Source: Nemertoderma westbladi (lineage: Eukaryota > Xenacoelomorpha > Nemertodermatida > Nemertodermatidae). Taken from it: a stretch of DNA of 48,924 nucleotides. The notes below the pieces were generated by a model. That model was not told the origin of the DNA. It was given only the letters and a program-made list of their open reading frames with translations, and searched no databases. The stretch spans positions 1 to 48,924 of the forward strand of contig JAUCBJ010001528.1 in NCBI GenBank assembly GCA_032718475.1. Reading direction: 5' to 3'. Positions 30,922 through 42,764 of the stretch are shown piece by piece (the first letter of the stretch is position 1; the number at the start of each line of letters is the position of its first letter). The position numbers and the translations under genes were made by a program.

Positions 30922-31573
30922 GTTAGTAACAAGGAACAACCAATAATTATAAATTTAATAAATATATCCTACTTCGGCAATTAACTTTCTGTTGATAGTT
31001 ATAGCTCGGATATTATTTTAAATTTACTTATTTGATATAATATTATTATATTTATCATATTTGATTGTGCAAAAATATTTTTAAATATTTTATTTCAAAA
31101 TTGTAACATTAGGATTTAACGTCGTTAGTACATATTATTAATGCCGAGTTGTTAATGTAGCACATATCTTTAGAGTAGAATAAACCAACTCAATATTACA
31201 GATGCATTATTTGATTGATAAGTTCCTATTAATAATTTATGATATTCCACCAAAAATATTACATATTTTATAGCCATAAAATATCCAGGCGGGATTTTAG
31301 ATTATAAATCGATTCACAACATTATTTTGGATACATCTACAAACATACAAAGTTGCAAAGTACTTTCTATTAATCTGATCCTCGCGACTTTTTTTAAACT
31401 CACTCACTACGTTCGTTCGTGTAACAGACCACTCGAGTCATCAAATTGTGAAGTGCCACTTACACAATATTGTTGATACTGTACTTTAACATATATAATA
31501 TATTATTATTTGTTTATTGTTTATTAGCGTTTTACTTTACAGCATAACTTTGACCAACATATTTTATTTGCAG
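30922..31573. other. HES intron 2
   Basis: A 652-bp AT-rich intron (gttagt ... tttgcag). I see no element or conserved structure in it. Confidence 0.7.
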
Positions 31574-31661
31574 ACAAGCAAACATTCGAAGCTGGAGAAA
31601 GCCGATATCCTGGAAATGACGGTAAACCATTTGCGAAATCTTAAACGGAAGGAACTCGTAG
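31574..31661 (+). CDS. Hes: HES exon 3 (loop and helix 2)
   Basis: Acceptor atttgcag, donor GTAG|gtgagt; 88 bases (residues 144-172 plus one base). It encodes [20 protein letters not shown] followed by RNLKRKELV, the loop and second helix of the bHLH. The [13 protein letters not shown] block is nearly invariant in HES proteins. The exon ends in phase 1 and must be completed by an exon starting AT (Asp codon G|AT), which the acceptors of the following repeat array provide. Confidence 0.95.
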
Positions 31662-31716
31662 GTGAGTTTCATTAAATTACAAAATCATTGAATAATAACA
31701 CTTTACTTAGAAAATA

Positions 31717-34700
31717 GTTTTACTTACTCTTACAGATTCGCCCACCAACCCCAAGCTATCAATAAGTTTACTTATTCTTACAGATTCGCCCAACCAACCC
31801 CAAGCTATCAATAGTTTTATTTATTCTTACAGATTCGCCCAACCAACCCCAAGTTATCAATAAGTTTACTTATTCTTACAGATTCGCCCAATCAACCCCA
31901 AGCTATCAATAAGTTTACTTATTCTTACAGATTCGCCCAACCAACCCCAACCCCAAGCTATCAATAAGTTTACTTATTCTTACAGATTCGCCCAACAAAC
32001 CCCAAGCTATCAATAAGTTTACTTATTCTTACAGATTCGCCCAACCAACCCCAAGCTAACAATAAGTTTACTTATTCTTACAGATTCGCCCAACCAACCC
32101 CAAGCTATCAATAAGTTTACTTATTCTTACAGATTCGCCCAACCAACCCCAAGCTATCAATAAGTTTACTTATTCTTACGGATTCGCCCAACCAACCCCA
32201 AGCTATCAATAAGTTTACTTATTCTTACAGATTCGCCCAACCAACCCCAAGCTATCAATAAGTTTACTTATTCTTACGGATTCGCCCAACCAACCCCAAG
32301 CTATCAATAAGTTTACTTATTCTTACAGATTCGCCCAACCAACCCCAAGCTATCAATAAGTTTACTTATTCTTACAGATTCGCCCAACCAACCCTAAGCT
32401 ATCAATAAGTTTACTTATTCTTACGGATTCGCCCAACCAACCCCAAGCTATCAATACGTTTACTTATTCTTACAGATTCGCCAAACCAACCCCAAGCTAT
32501 CAATACTTTTATTTATTCTTACAGATTCGCCCAACCAACCCCAAGCTAACAATAAGTTTACTTATTCTTACAGATTCGCCCAACCAACCCCAAGCTATCA
32601 ATAAGTTTACTTATTCTTACAGATTCGCCAAACCAACCCCAAGTTATCAATAAGTTTACTTATTCTTACAGATTCGCCCAACCAACCCCAAGTTATCAAT
32701 ACGTTTACTTATTCTTACAGATTCGCCCAACCAACCCCAAGCTAACAATAAGTTTACTTATTCTTACAGATTCGCCCAACCAACCCCAAGCTATCAATAA
32801 GTTTACTTATTCTTACAGATTCGCCAAACCAACCCCAAGTTATCAATAAGTTTACTTATTCTTACAGATTCGCCCAACCAACCCCAAGTTATCAATACGT
32901 TTACTTATTCTTACAGATTCGCCCAACCAACCCCAAGTTATCAATAAGTTTACTTATTCTTACAGATTCGCCCAACCAACCCCAAGTTATCAATAAGTTT
33001 ACTTATTCTTACAGATTCGCCCAACCAACCCCAAGCTATCAATAGTTTTACTTATTCTTACAGATTCGCCCAACCAACCCCAAGTTATCAATAGTTTTAT
33101 TTATTCTTACAGATTCGCCCAACCAACCCCAAGCTATCAATAGTTTTATTTATTCTTACAGATTCACCCAATCAACCCCAAGCTATCAATAAGTTTACTT
33201 ATTCTTACAGATTCGCCCAACCAACCTCAAGCTATCAATAAGTTTACTTATTCTTACAGATTCGCCCAACCAACCCCAAGCTATCAATAAGTTTACTTAT
33301 TCTTACAGATTCGCCCAACCAACCCCAAGCTATCAATACGTTTACTTATTCTTACAGATTCGCCCAACCAACCCCAAGCTATCAATAAGTTTACTTATTC
33401 TTACAGATTCGCCCAACCAACCCCAAGCTATCAATACGTTTACTTATTCTTACAGATTCGCCCAACCAACCCCAACCCCAAGTTATCAATAAGTTTACTT
33501 ATTCTTACAGATTCGCCAAACCAACCCCAAGTTATCAATAAGTTTACTTATTCTTACAGATTCGCCCAACCAACCCCAAGCTATCAATAAGTTTACTTAT
33601 TCTTACAGATTCGCCCAACCAACCTCAAGCTATCAATAAGTTTACTTATTCTTACAGATTCGCCCAACCAACCTCAAGCTATCAATAAGTTTACTTATTC
33701 TTACAGATTCGCCCAACCAACCCCAAGCTATCAATAAGTTTACTTATTCTTACAGATTCGCCCAACCAACCCCAAGCTATCAATAAGTTTACTTATTCTT
33801 ACAGATTCGCCCAACCAACCCTAAGCTATCAATAAGTTTACTTATTCTTACAGATTCGCCCAACCAACCCCAAGCTATCAATAAGTTTACTTATTCTTAC
33901 AGATTCGCCCAACCAACCTCAAGCTATCAATAAGTTTACTTATTCTTACAGATTCGCCCAACCAACCTCAAGCTATCAATAAGTTTACTTATTCTTACAG
34001 ATTCGCCCAACCAACCCCAAGCTATCAATAAGTTTACTTATTCTTACAGATTCGCCCAACCAACCCCAAGCTATCAATAAGTTTACTTATTCTTACAGAT
34101 TCGCCCAACCAACCCCAAGCTATCAATAAGTTTACTTATTCTTACAGATTCGCCCAACCAACCCCAAGCTATCAATAAGTTTACTTATTCTTACAGATTC
34201 GCCCAACCAACCCCAAGCTATCAATAAGTTTACTTATTCTTACAGATTCGCCCAACCAACCCCAAGCTATCAATACGTTTACTTATTCTTACAGATTCGC
34301 CCAACCAACCCCAAGCTATCAATAAGTTTACTTATTCTTACAGATTCGCCCAACCAACCCCAAGCTATCAATAAGTTTACTTATTCTTACAGATTCGCCC
34401 AACCAACCCCAAGCTATCAATACGTTTACTTATTCTTACAGATTCGCCCAACCAACCCCAAGCTATCAATAAGTTTACTTATTCTTACAGATTCGCCCAA
34501 CCAACCCCAAGCTATCAATACGTTTACTTATTCTTACAGATTCGCCAAACCAACCCCAAGTTATCAATAAGTTTACTTATTCTTACAGATTCGCCCAACC
34601 AACCCCAAGCTATCAATAAGTTTACTTATTCTTACAGATTCGCCCAACCAACCCCAAGCTATCAATACGTTTACTTATTCTTACAGATTCGCCAAACCAA

Positions 34701-35943
34701 CCCCAAGTTATCAATAAGTTTACTTATTCTTACAGATTCGCCCAACCAACCCCAAGCTATCAATAAGTTTACTTATTCTTACAGATTCGCCCAACCAACC
34801 CCAAGCTATCAATACGTTTACTTATTCTTACAGATTCGCCCAACCAACCCCAAGCTATCAATACGTTTACTTATTCTTACAGATTCGCCAAACCAACCCC
34901 AAGTTATCAATAAGTTTACTTATTCTTACAGATTCGCCCAACCAACCCCAAGCTATCAATAAGTTTACTTATTCTTACAGATTCGCCCAACCAACCCCAA
35001 GCTATCAATACGTTTACTTATTCTTACAGATTCGCCAAACCAACCCCAAGTTATCAATAAGTTTACTTATTCTTACAGATTCGCCCAACCAACCCCAAGC
35101 TATCAATAAGTTTACTTATTCTTACAGATTCGCCCAACCAACCCCAAGCTATCAATAAGTTTACTTATTCTTACAGATTCGCCCAACCAACCCCAAGCTA
35201 TCAATACGTTTACTTATTCTTACAGATTCGCCCAACCAACCCCAAGCTATCAATACGTTTACTTATTCTTACAGATTCGCCCAACCAACCCCAAGTTATC
35301 AATAAGTTTACTTATTCTTACAGATTCGCCCAACCAACCCCAAGCTATCAATAAGTTTACTTATTCTTACAGATTCGCCCAACCAACCCCAAGCTATCAA
35401 TACGTTTACTTATTCTTACAGATTCGCCCAACCAACCCCAAGCTATCAATAAGTTTACTTATTCTTACAGATTCGCCCAACCAACCCCAAGTTATCAATA
35501 CGTTTACTTATTCTTACAGATTCGCCCAACCAACCCCAAGCTATCAATAGTTTTACTTATTCTTACAGATTCGCCCAACCAACCCCAAGTTATCAATAAG
35601 TTTACTTATTCTTACAGATTCGCCAAACCAACCCCAAGTTATCAATAAGTTTACTTATTCTTACAGATTCGCCAAACCAACCCCAAGTTATCAATAAGTT
35701 TACTTATTCTTACAGATTCGCCCAACCAACCCCAAGTTATCAATACGTTTACTTATTCTTACAGATTCGCCCAACCAACCCCAAGCTATCAATAGTTTTA
35801 CTTATTCTTACAGATTCGCCCAACCAACCCCAAGTTATCAATAAGTTTACTTATTCTTACAGATTCGCCCAACCAACCCCAAGCTATCAATACGTTTACT
35901 TATTCTTACAGATTCGCCCAACCAACCCCAAGCTATCAATAAG
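31717..35943 (+). repeat. Hes: 49-bp minisatellite of splice acceptor plus exon start (~86 copies) in the HES gene
   Basis: Each unit reads tttacttattcttacag (pyrimidine tract and AG) then attcgcccaaccaacccc and aagctatcaataag. The last 32 bases equal the first 32 coding bases of exon 4, and the first 17 equal its intronic 3' splice site. The first copy lies only about 75 bases from the exon 3 donor. The last copy runs into the Orange-domain exon. Variants: aacaat, gttatc, aatacg, ccaaacc, and at least three units where cag became cgg (near 32179, 32278, 32424), destroying the acceptor. The array therefore appears to have grown by tandem duplication across an intron-exon boundary. Confidence 0.97.
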
Positions 35944-36053
35944 TTCCGCGCTGGCTTCAATGAATGCGCAACAGAAGTGACGCGATACGTCCAGGGTATG
36001 AAAGACATCGATTCCGTACTAAAAGTGCAAATGTTGAGCCAGTTAGCGAAAAG
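35912..36053 (+). CDS. Hes: HES exon 4 (Orange domain)
   Basis: Begins at the AG of the last repeat unit and ends at AAAG|gtaaaa; 142 bases (residues 173-220). The first 11 residues, DSPNQPQAINK, come from the repeat. FRAGFNECATEVTRYVQGMK then starts the Orange domain, continuing to VLKVQMLSQLAKS. Orange gives partner choice and repression specificity. Splicing to any upstream copy of the acceptor would read through the next unit to a stop (...SYQ*), so only the last acceptor yields a full protein. An internal shortcut cannot be seen. Confidence 0.9.
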
Positions 36054-36412
36054 GTAAAAATATTCATGTAGCGGGATTCAATTAATATTTTATTAATATT
36101 CACAGAGTTGATAAAGGCAGCCAACGTACTATTGTTTTTACCGTGTTTGGATTAATATGTATAATTTATTCATATTATTAGAATAAACTGTAATAGTAGT
36201 TCATGTACATGATTACACTCCCATTTCCTACAGTATAATTTACTTCACTGCAGCCATGTGCGGTGCGTCCCACTGGGGTATACCATTTAATATAAGGATA
36301 CTTCAAAAGAATCTGAAAGCTTTACAGAACTGCACACACAATAATTGCATTTAAATTAGTTGAACCCAGCTCAGCGCATCCACAAACTAATTAAACTTTA
36401 ATTCTCTTTCAG
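36054..36412. other. HES intron 4
   Basis: A 359-bp AT-rich intron with gtaaaa donor and ctctttcag acceptor. No other feature is seen. Confidence 0.75.
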
Positions 36413-37361
36413 TGTCGGCTCTTTGAACCAGGTTTCTGCGTCATCGTCGCCCCCCAATCAGCCGCTACAGATCGACATTCCCGGAACCTCCCGGTTGTCC
36501 CAACCGATGTCGTCCGGAACCCTAGATTCCGGATATACCAGCGTTCCGGGACTTACTCCGGACACCTGTACATCCATAACGGACGAGTCTCCATTCGTGC
36601 CGGACAACAACAGTCCATCAGTCCCGGACACCTGTCCATCCGTTACCGACACTCGCTTCTCTCACACACAAACGGAAAATGACCAAGGTTACTTCGAGGA
36701 AATGGGTCACCGCAGCGAACATTCGGAACCACTCTTCAATATGCGCCCTCTAACGGGAAACGATGTTTCTCGTGTTACTGCAACCGATAACTCATTACAA
36801 CCGATAGATGGCGCAGTTCGTTCTCTCGTTACACCCGCTACTGCGCTACCCACGCTACAGCCCAGCACGACCTTGCCAGTTACCCCACCAACCTCGCTCC
36901 ACAATTCAACCCTTACCAACCCTTACCATTTCCAGCCGACAACCAAAAACTTCCACCCTATCGCTGTGTTACCTGACCAAACCCAAGGTATTCCAATTGG
37001 GGTTTCGGCAATGCAACCAATGGGTCCTAGATTCCCAATGGTAACGGGTTTACTACCCAGTAACCAATTAGCGAATCGCGCAGGCCCAGCTATGTTCATG
37101 GCGCCGTCAGGTCACCCCTCAGCGACTAATAACATGGACTTACTCCCGCCCAAGATATACTACGAAATGGTCGCTATGCAACCGCCACAGACCCCTCAGA
37201 TGCCTCAGAGAGCTATGGTGCAGGGAATGTTTACAAGGCAACCGAATTCTGCAATGATGATGGTGCCTTCTCAGGGTGTTATGTATCCAACACCAGAGAT
37301 GAGCGGAGCCGGATATATTATCAAACAGGACTCCAATGGATTTATGTGGCGTCCGTGGTAG
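36413..37361 (+). CDS. Hes: HES exon 5 (C-terminal region, WRPW)
   Basis: Acceptor ctctttcag; the exon completes Ser220 (AG|T) and codes for VGSLNQ, the end of the Orange domain. A long Ser/Thr/Pro-rich tail of about 290 residues follows, ending in WRPW and a TAG stop. WRPW is the tetrapeptide that recruits Groucho/TLE co-repressors, and its exact position at the C-terminus confirms the frame and completeness. The tail holds a near-repeat of SVPD/SVTDT motifs (about residues 245-280) and a Met/Gln/Pro-rich stretch. At 535 residues the protein is longer than most vertebrate HES proteins because of this tail and the N-terminal exon. Confidence 0.95.
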
Positions 37362-37689
37362 GAAACACAGCAAACTAAATCCATCACGGGAATTGGAACT
37401 TATGATTTTCTGAGATTTTTATATCTATTTTTTAGTTAATGCTAATAATCCTTTCGCTTACCTAGTGCTCAGTGCTTATAGAAGTACAATATATGCAGTA
37501 GCGATATATAATCCATTGTTTCATGTCATATTTATTTTATAAAGTGTATAAAATATTATATATAATACTGTATGTATAGACCCACGTAGCCTCAGGTTGG
37601 TCTCCAGAACATCACTTTATTCCATTACGGTATGTGATACAATCTCAATCTAATTTGACTGGATGAGGTGACCGTTATTCTACTTCAAC
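37362..37689 (+). other. Hes: Probable HES 3' UTR
   Basis: AT-rich DNA after the stop codon. No canonical AATAAA was found in it; variants such as ataaaa near 37548 could serve. It ends where LINE sequence begins. Confidence 0.4.
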
Positions 37690-38395
37690 TATCGACGTGC
37701 TGCATTGCAGCTGCATTATATATATTAATATATATATATGTTATTATATATATTAAATATATATTAAGAATATGCTGCGCGGCTTTCGAAAAAGTTTCGC
37801 CGCCATAACTCCCTATGACATTTGCTAGATTATCCGCATCTTCAAGGCCAGTGTCTTGATTCAAGGCCAGATGCTTATTCACTCCATGAGGCCACCAGAG
37901 CCCAAGATTATGCACTGGCTGGTCCTCGCGGTGAAAGCAATGTCATGTAAAGCAGATGCGGCTCTGTTCAAGTGTCAAGCTAGGGCAATAATGAAACATA
38001 TCCAATGTTATCTGATTGGAGATTGTATTCATCCGAAGGTCTTCATCAGACTTCCGGTTCCATTATCCCAAGTTGCAGAAGTCATCCACGTGCTCAAGGA
38101 AGCCGTCCCTTACGATCAGACATTTCCTGATGGCTGTCTACTGTAGGTTCACTGTCATAATTTTGGTCTTCTTAGATTTCACATAAAGACCAACACTAGA
38201 AGCAACCTGCTCCAATGATCAGCGGAGCCGTTGGGCTCTCTCTAGTGATTCTGAAGGCATCCCTAAGTCATAAGTAAAGTCTAGATCAGTAAGGCACTTT
38301 GCCGGATTTCCTGTACTACTTGTGCCAGTTGGGGGTGCTACCATCACCCCATGTTTATTAAGATGATCAAAGGACATGCGTAGAACATAATATTA
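37690..38395 (-). pseudogene. LINE (family B) remnant, RT to 3' end
   Basis: On the minus strand, from 38395 down, it encodes LRMSFDHLNKHGVMVAPPTG, NPAKCLTDLDFTYDLGMPSE, SLEQVASSVGLYVKSKKTKI, and after breaks the C-terminal GLEDADNLANVIGSYG. The RT catalytic FADD box seen in the 45.6-kb copy is mutated to FTYD, so this copy is dead. The 3' end has an expanded (TA)n tract (about 37715-37765) before the shared gcagctgcaatgcagca word. Confidence 0.75.
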
Positions 38396-39019
38396 CTGGT
38401 GAGCTATATAAAAAATAAAACATCTACTTTTAATCACGAGCGTCCAGTCGTCCACGTGATTTAAAGGTACGAAATAAAATAAATTAGATTTATCGCATTT
38501 CTCTCTGGTCTGACTGGAACGCGCGAAGCGAATAAGCAACATACGATATCCCTAATTAAATATATCCCTACAACACCGGAATCCCTACAGGGTGACCGCA
38601 TATATCCTGCCCGCGTTGAAAATACCGGCACAGAAATTTGAAAAATATTTAAAATTCGGGAGGTAAAAGATAGAAACACTATCTGTGGTAGACTGTAGTG
38701 TATATCGCGAACTCTAATGAATCTATGTTTAAACTTCCTTATTAGATATTATATTTGCTTTCCTTATCAGCAGCCAGTCGTCAGCAACAGCATTCATTTC
38801 CCAAGTGCTGTTGTTTTAATTTACTGGTAGAAGTTGAAATCATAATAACATTTTTTCCATTAATTTCTGTGACGGAACAAAAAAACCAAATTAATTGGCA
38901 TAATGGATGCAAGAATACGAAAATTATTTTTAAAAAATTGTGAATTTTTCCACATTTTCTACCTTTTTCCATTAAATTTGCTACTACAGTATACTTGGCT
39001 TATATTTCATCAGATTGAG
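38396..39019. other. Gene-free AT-rich stretch
   Basis: Short open frames occur on both strands at 38461-38972 but none has a recognisable domain. I see no structured element. Confidence 0.4.
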
Positions 39020-39660
39020 TTATTGAGAGATAGCCGGTCGTCAACGGCTACGCTTTCCTTGTGTTGGTTTCCAGAAACATAGATCTGGTATGAATTTGTC
39101 TTTACTTCTCCAGGAGTGCCCACAGAATCTTAATATCTAATAATAAATTAAAAATGAATATAATCACGCATAATTGCACTATCTTATAATATTTGGGTCT
39201 TATATTTTTACAACAACTCTGCCTGTTTATACATATTAATACAATGAGAACAGTAAAGATGCAATAAATAATAATACTGTATATAGTAATTAATCCTATT
39301 TAGTAATAAAGATGTAACAATATTATTAATTGATATGTCCTATTGACCTACGCTTAGTCTGTTATAATTGATTAAGTAATAATACAGTATAATATTTGCT
39401 TGCCCCAACTTCTAATAAGCCTATTCTGTTGCTCTCTATCCATGACCCAAGGTACTGAACGTCGTCTGCTTTCTTTAGATGATTCTTATAATGTCACGTG
39501 TTCGGTTTTGGTAGCATTTATAAGCAATCCAACGTCCTTTAACAACCATTTTCGCATCGTTGAGTATAAGTTTTGGAGGGAATCTGCTGCTTCTGAGTTC
39601 TTGTAGTGTAAATCCAATATCTTCTATCTTTGCGGCCGTCCTAAATCCTCATAACAATCA
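39020..39660 (-). pseudogene. LINE (family A) remnant
   Basis: Two blocks homologous to the 9384-10815 LINE in the same orientation: 39028-39130 (RRLRFCGHSWRS...DLCFWKPTQGKRSR in reverse) and 39405-39660 (matching about 9895-10310). About 270 bp of AT-rich unrelated DNA separates them. The RT core is missing and stops are frequent. A hexamer repeat starts about 90 bp beyond the end at 39750. Confidence 0.7.
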
Positions 39661-39749
39661 CTTTCCTTTAGTTGGAAAATCATTTAAAAAAAACATTTCT
39701 TTAGTCGATAAAAATAATATGAAAGTCTTTACAAAAAGACCAACACTTT

Positions 39750-40455
39750 TCCTTTTCCTTGTCCTTGTCCTTGTTTGTCCTTGTCCTTGTCATTGTCCTT
39801 GTTTGTCCTTGTCCTTGTCATTGTCCTTGTTTGTCCTTGTCATTGTCCTTGTCCTTTTCCGTGTCCTTTTCCTTTTCCTTGTCCTTGCCCTTGTCCGTGA
39901 CCTTGTCCTTGTCCTTGTTTTTGTCCTTGTCCTTGTTTTTTCTTGTCCTTGTCATTGTCCTTATTCTTGTCCTTGTCCTTGTCATTGTCCTTGTTTGTCC
40001 TTGTCATTGTCCTTTTCCGTGTCCTTTTCCTTGACCTTGTCCGTGACCTTGTCCTTGTTTTTGTCCTTGTCCTTGTTTTTTCTTGTCCTTGTCATTGTCC
40101 TTGTTCTTGTCCTTTTCCTTGCCCTTGTCCGTGTCCTTGTCCTTGTTTTTGTCCTTGTTTTTTCTTGTCCTTGTCATTGTCCTTGTCCTTTTCCTTGCCC
40201 TTGTCCGTGTCCTTGTTTTTGTCCTTGTTTTTTCTTGTCCTTGTCATTGTCAGTGTTCTTGTCCTTGTCCTTTTCCTTGCCCTTGTCCTTGTCCTTGTTT
40301 TTGTCCTTGTTTTTTCTTGTCCTTGTCCTTGTCCTTGTCCTTTTCCTTGCCCTTGTCCGTGTCCTTGTCCTTGTTTTTGTCCTTGTTTTTTCTTGTCCTT
40401 GTCATTGTCAGTGTTCTTGTCCTTGTCCTTGTTTTTGTCCTTATTCCTGTTCATG
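39750..40455 (+). repeat. Hexamer-based repeat (ccttgt)n
   Basis: About 700 bp of ccttgt repeats interspersed with cattgt, ccgtgt, ccttttccttgc and ttttttcttgt variants. Longer arrays of about 60-75 bp are themselves repeated (about 40,080-40,430), giving a two-level pattern. Long frames read as Leu/Ser/Val/Cys-rich or, on the minus strand, Lys/Asp/Gln-rich low complexity. They are artefacts of the repeat. Confidence 0.92.
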
Positions 40456-41599
40456 TCTTCTTTGTTAATTAATTTGTTTCTGTACCTAACCTAGATGACT
40501 ATCCCCATACATTGTATATTCGTTGGACTATGTACAGTACTGTAATCTTTGTTTTACTTGTGTTGTTTCTCCTTTTGTAACTACTGTATATCATTACTAT
40601 TTGTTTATGTTCTGTTGTCACCAATCATATGTATAGTCAATAAATTACATACATACTTATTATTATTATTATTATTCGTGCATACGATCAAACGAATGTA
40701 GCACAGATACGGAATGGAAATATAGAAAATATAAATACACATTGTCTTATGTACACGTACAGTAGTAGTAAATATAATGAAATGTACCAAAGGAAGAAGA
40801 ACAAAAAAATATACATACAGTATTCAGTAGGCTCGATAATATTTGAAATTGAAAGCTCTTGAAAAGGGCTTCTTTATACCTACGTAATTAACTTTATTAC
40901 GGTGTATAAAATTCTTAATGGCATGGGGTGCGATTTCACTTGATATTAATACCTATTTGTAATGTCAGTGGAACTTCAATGAGTTTACGAGGACGACCTT
41001 ATAAATTACAATAGTGACAATGTAGGACTATGGCGGTGCATTCATTTAATAATCCTGTTGTGCCGGTTTGGAACTCTCTACCATACAGTATGCTTGCTGT
41101 AACAGCCCTTAAGTTGAATTGTTTAAGCGACACCTAGTCAACCATAGTCAACCAACCTACACATGTGTAATTTTAATAATTGGCTTAAATTTAACCTCAA
41201 TTTGTAGTTATTTTAATTTCTAATATTTTTATTCCAAAATTGAAACATTTATTACTCAACGCCGTTAGTATTAACAGAGAGTTATTATTTAGCACTTTAC
41301 AACTCTAGAGGACATTACAGTATTGTATTGGCCTGTACATTTAGTATTGTATTGGTATATTATTATTAAGTAATGTTAAATTAGCTGACTTTACAACACG
41401 CCGTCATTTTGTTACCACCTAAACAAGGTGGTATTTATTTGAAATTGCCTGACATCCATATACGCCTACTCCATTGCCTACCGGTAGTCGGGGTATAGCT
41501 ATTAATAAGTAGCTATAAACTATTAACATGGCTCCAAACACCACCAAAAATATAAGCAAAATTTTTTATAACATAATTTATGTCACAATTAATTTACTA
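40456..41599. other. Gene-free AT-rich stretch
   Basis: I see no gene, only a (tta)n microsatellite at about 40657-40676. Confidence 0.45.
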
Positions 41600-41683
41600 A
41601 CTACTACTAGGTCGAGCGAACTCGGACAAAAAACTCATACTGTATGAGATTTTTATCCGAGTTCACTCGACCTAGTAGTAGTA
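41600..41683. repeat. Long near-perfect hairpin
   Basis: 41-base arms (left at 41600-41640, right at 41642-41683) pair with about three mismatches around a one- to two-base centre, reading actactactaggtcgagcga on the left. The word ctaggtxgagcgaactcgga also occurs singly at about 9385-9405. It could be a small MITE, or if transcribed a perfect RNA hairpin. Confidence 0.8.
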
Positions 41684-42454
41684 GTAGTACTGTAGATTTC
41701 ATTAAAAGTGAAATCTGACCTCATAAATGAAATACACGACCCGGAAAATCCCCAAAGCAAAAATCTTAGCATGGTTTTGTGCTTTCTTGTTGCTAGACGT
41801 ACAGTTTTCGCGCGGGGAGATTCAAAATTTAGAGGCAATTATCTCGGAATGGCATATTTTCATTTTTCAGTCACTATAGCGCCTGCCTACTCATCCTCCG
41901 CCAATTTTCATCCAATTTGTAAGCTCTTGTAAGCTCTTGTAAGCTCTTAGTATTAAATGAAAATGCTAGCAGTGCGTGCGCAATAATACAATTCGAACAG
42001 TTTTTTTAGTTTTGCAATTGTTCATCGGTTATATGTATTTTTAACGACAAAATTCAGTGTTTTTTTTAATATTTGAAACTTATTTTGAAAAATAGCGGCA
42101 TTTTCCTAAAAAAGTTAGCTACGAAACAAAAATTCTGCTGGAATTTCTTGACGTACAGTAATCGGCCATGTTGATTCCAAAAAAACAGGTTACAACTTCT
42201 GAAAATAAAGCATAACAAAGGAGTATCATTTTAAGTCAAAAATATCAAAATTTTATCAAAATTTTAAGTCAAAAATGATTTTATTTTTAAAATATTAAAA
42301 TTCAATAATAGTCCACCTAAAATGTATCTTACACTCAAAATGTTCACATCCAAGCCAGTGTTTAATAGTCCATTCCACCAATCCCCGCCATACTGTATAA
42401 AAAAATAAATACCGGTAATAATATTATAATCCTGGATATAGGCCCTTCTGCTAT
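41684..42454. other. Intergenic DNA with dispersed-repeat segment
   Basis: Includes three tandem copies of tgtaagctctt (about 41918-41950) and, at 42050-42250, the inverse of the repeat at 14040-14230. Short frames here have no recognisable content. Confidence 0.4.
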
Positions 42455-42645
42455 GTGATTTTTTTGTGCGCCGAACGCGACGCGGCGCGGACAAAAATGT
42501 GCGCCTGCGCAGTCGGAAACAGTGCAAAATCCGCGTGCGCAGCAGAAAAACTGCGCGAGATTGGCCCGCGAAGCAGAAATTCTGCACGAGATTGGCGCGC
42601 ACAGCAGAAATACTGCGCGAAATCTCCTACCACCTAGACCTGCCT
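42455..42645. repeat. CpG-dense block with ~35-bp internal repeats
   Basis: A strongly CG-rich patch in an AT-rich area. Units of the form gcgcgagattggcccgcg + aagcagaaattctg recur about three times with variation. It makes short open frames in all directions, none recognisable. The opening word tgtgcgccgaacgcg recurs as tgtgcgccgaacacg at about 43844. Confidence 0.6.
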
Positions 42646-42764
42646 GCCTACTGGTCGAAGCACACCCAGACACCAAGTAAGAGGCTTATTACTGTATTAT
42701 CTCATATCTGTATTACTGTATTGTCCTTACCCTGTTTGCTGTTACCGGTAGTCGGCAGACTGCC

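Noticed and set aside
31717-35943. Tandem micro-exons of 31 bases within each HES repeat unit
   Set aside because: The only possible donor, gtttac after the exon part, is weak, and 31-base exons would shift the frame at each step. cDNA could overturn this.
36707-36919. Minus-strand and +2-frame open frames over HES exon 5
   Set aside because: They are shadows of the real exon, whose frame ends exactly in WRPW and joins upstream exons in phase.
39560-40494. Several overlapping 90-300-codon frames in the ccttgt repeat
   Set aside because: All are translations of a hexamer repeat (Leu/Ser/Val/Cys or Lys/Asp/Gln/Asn). The start lies in LINE debris.
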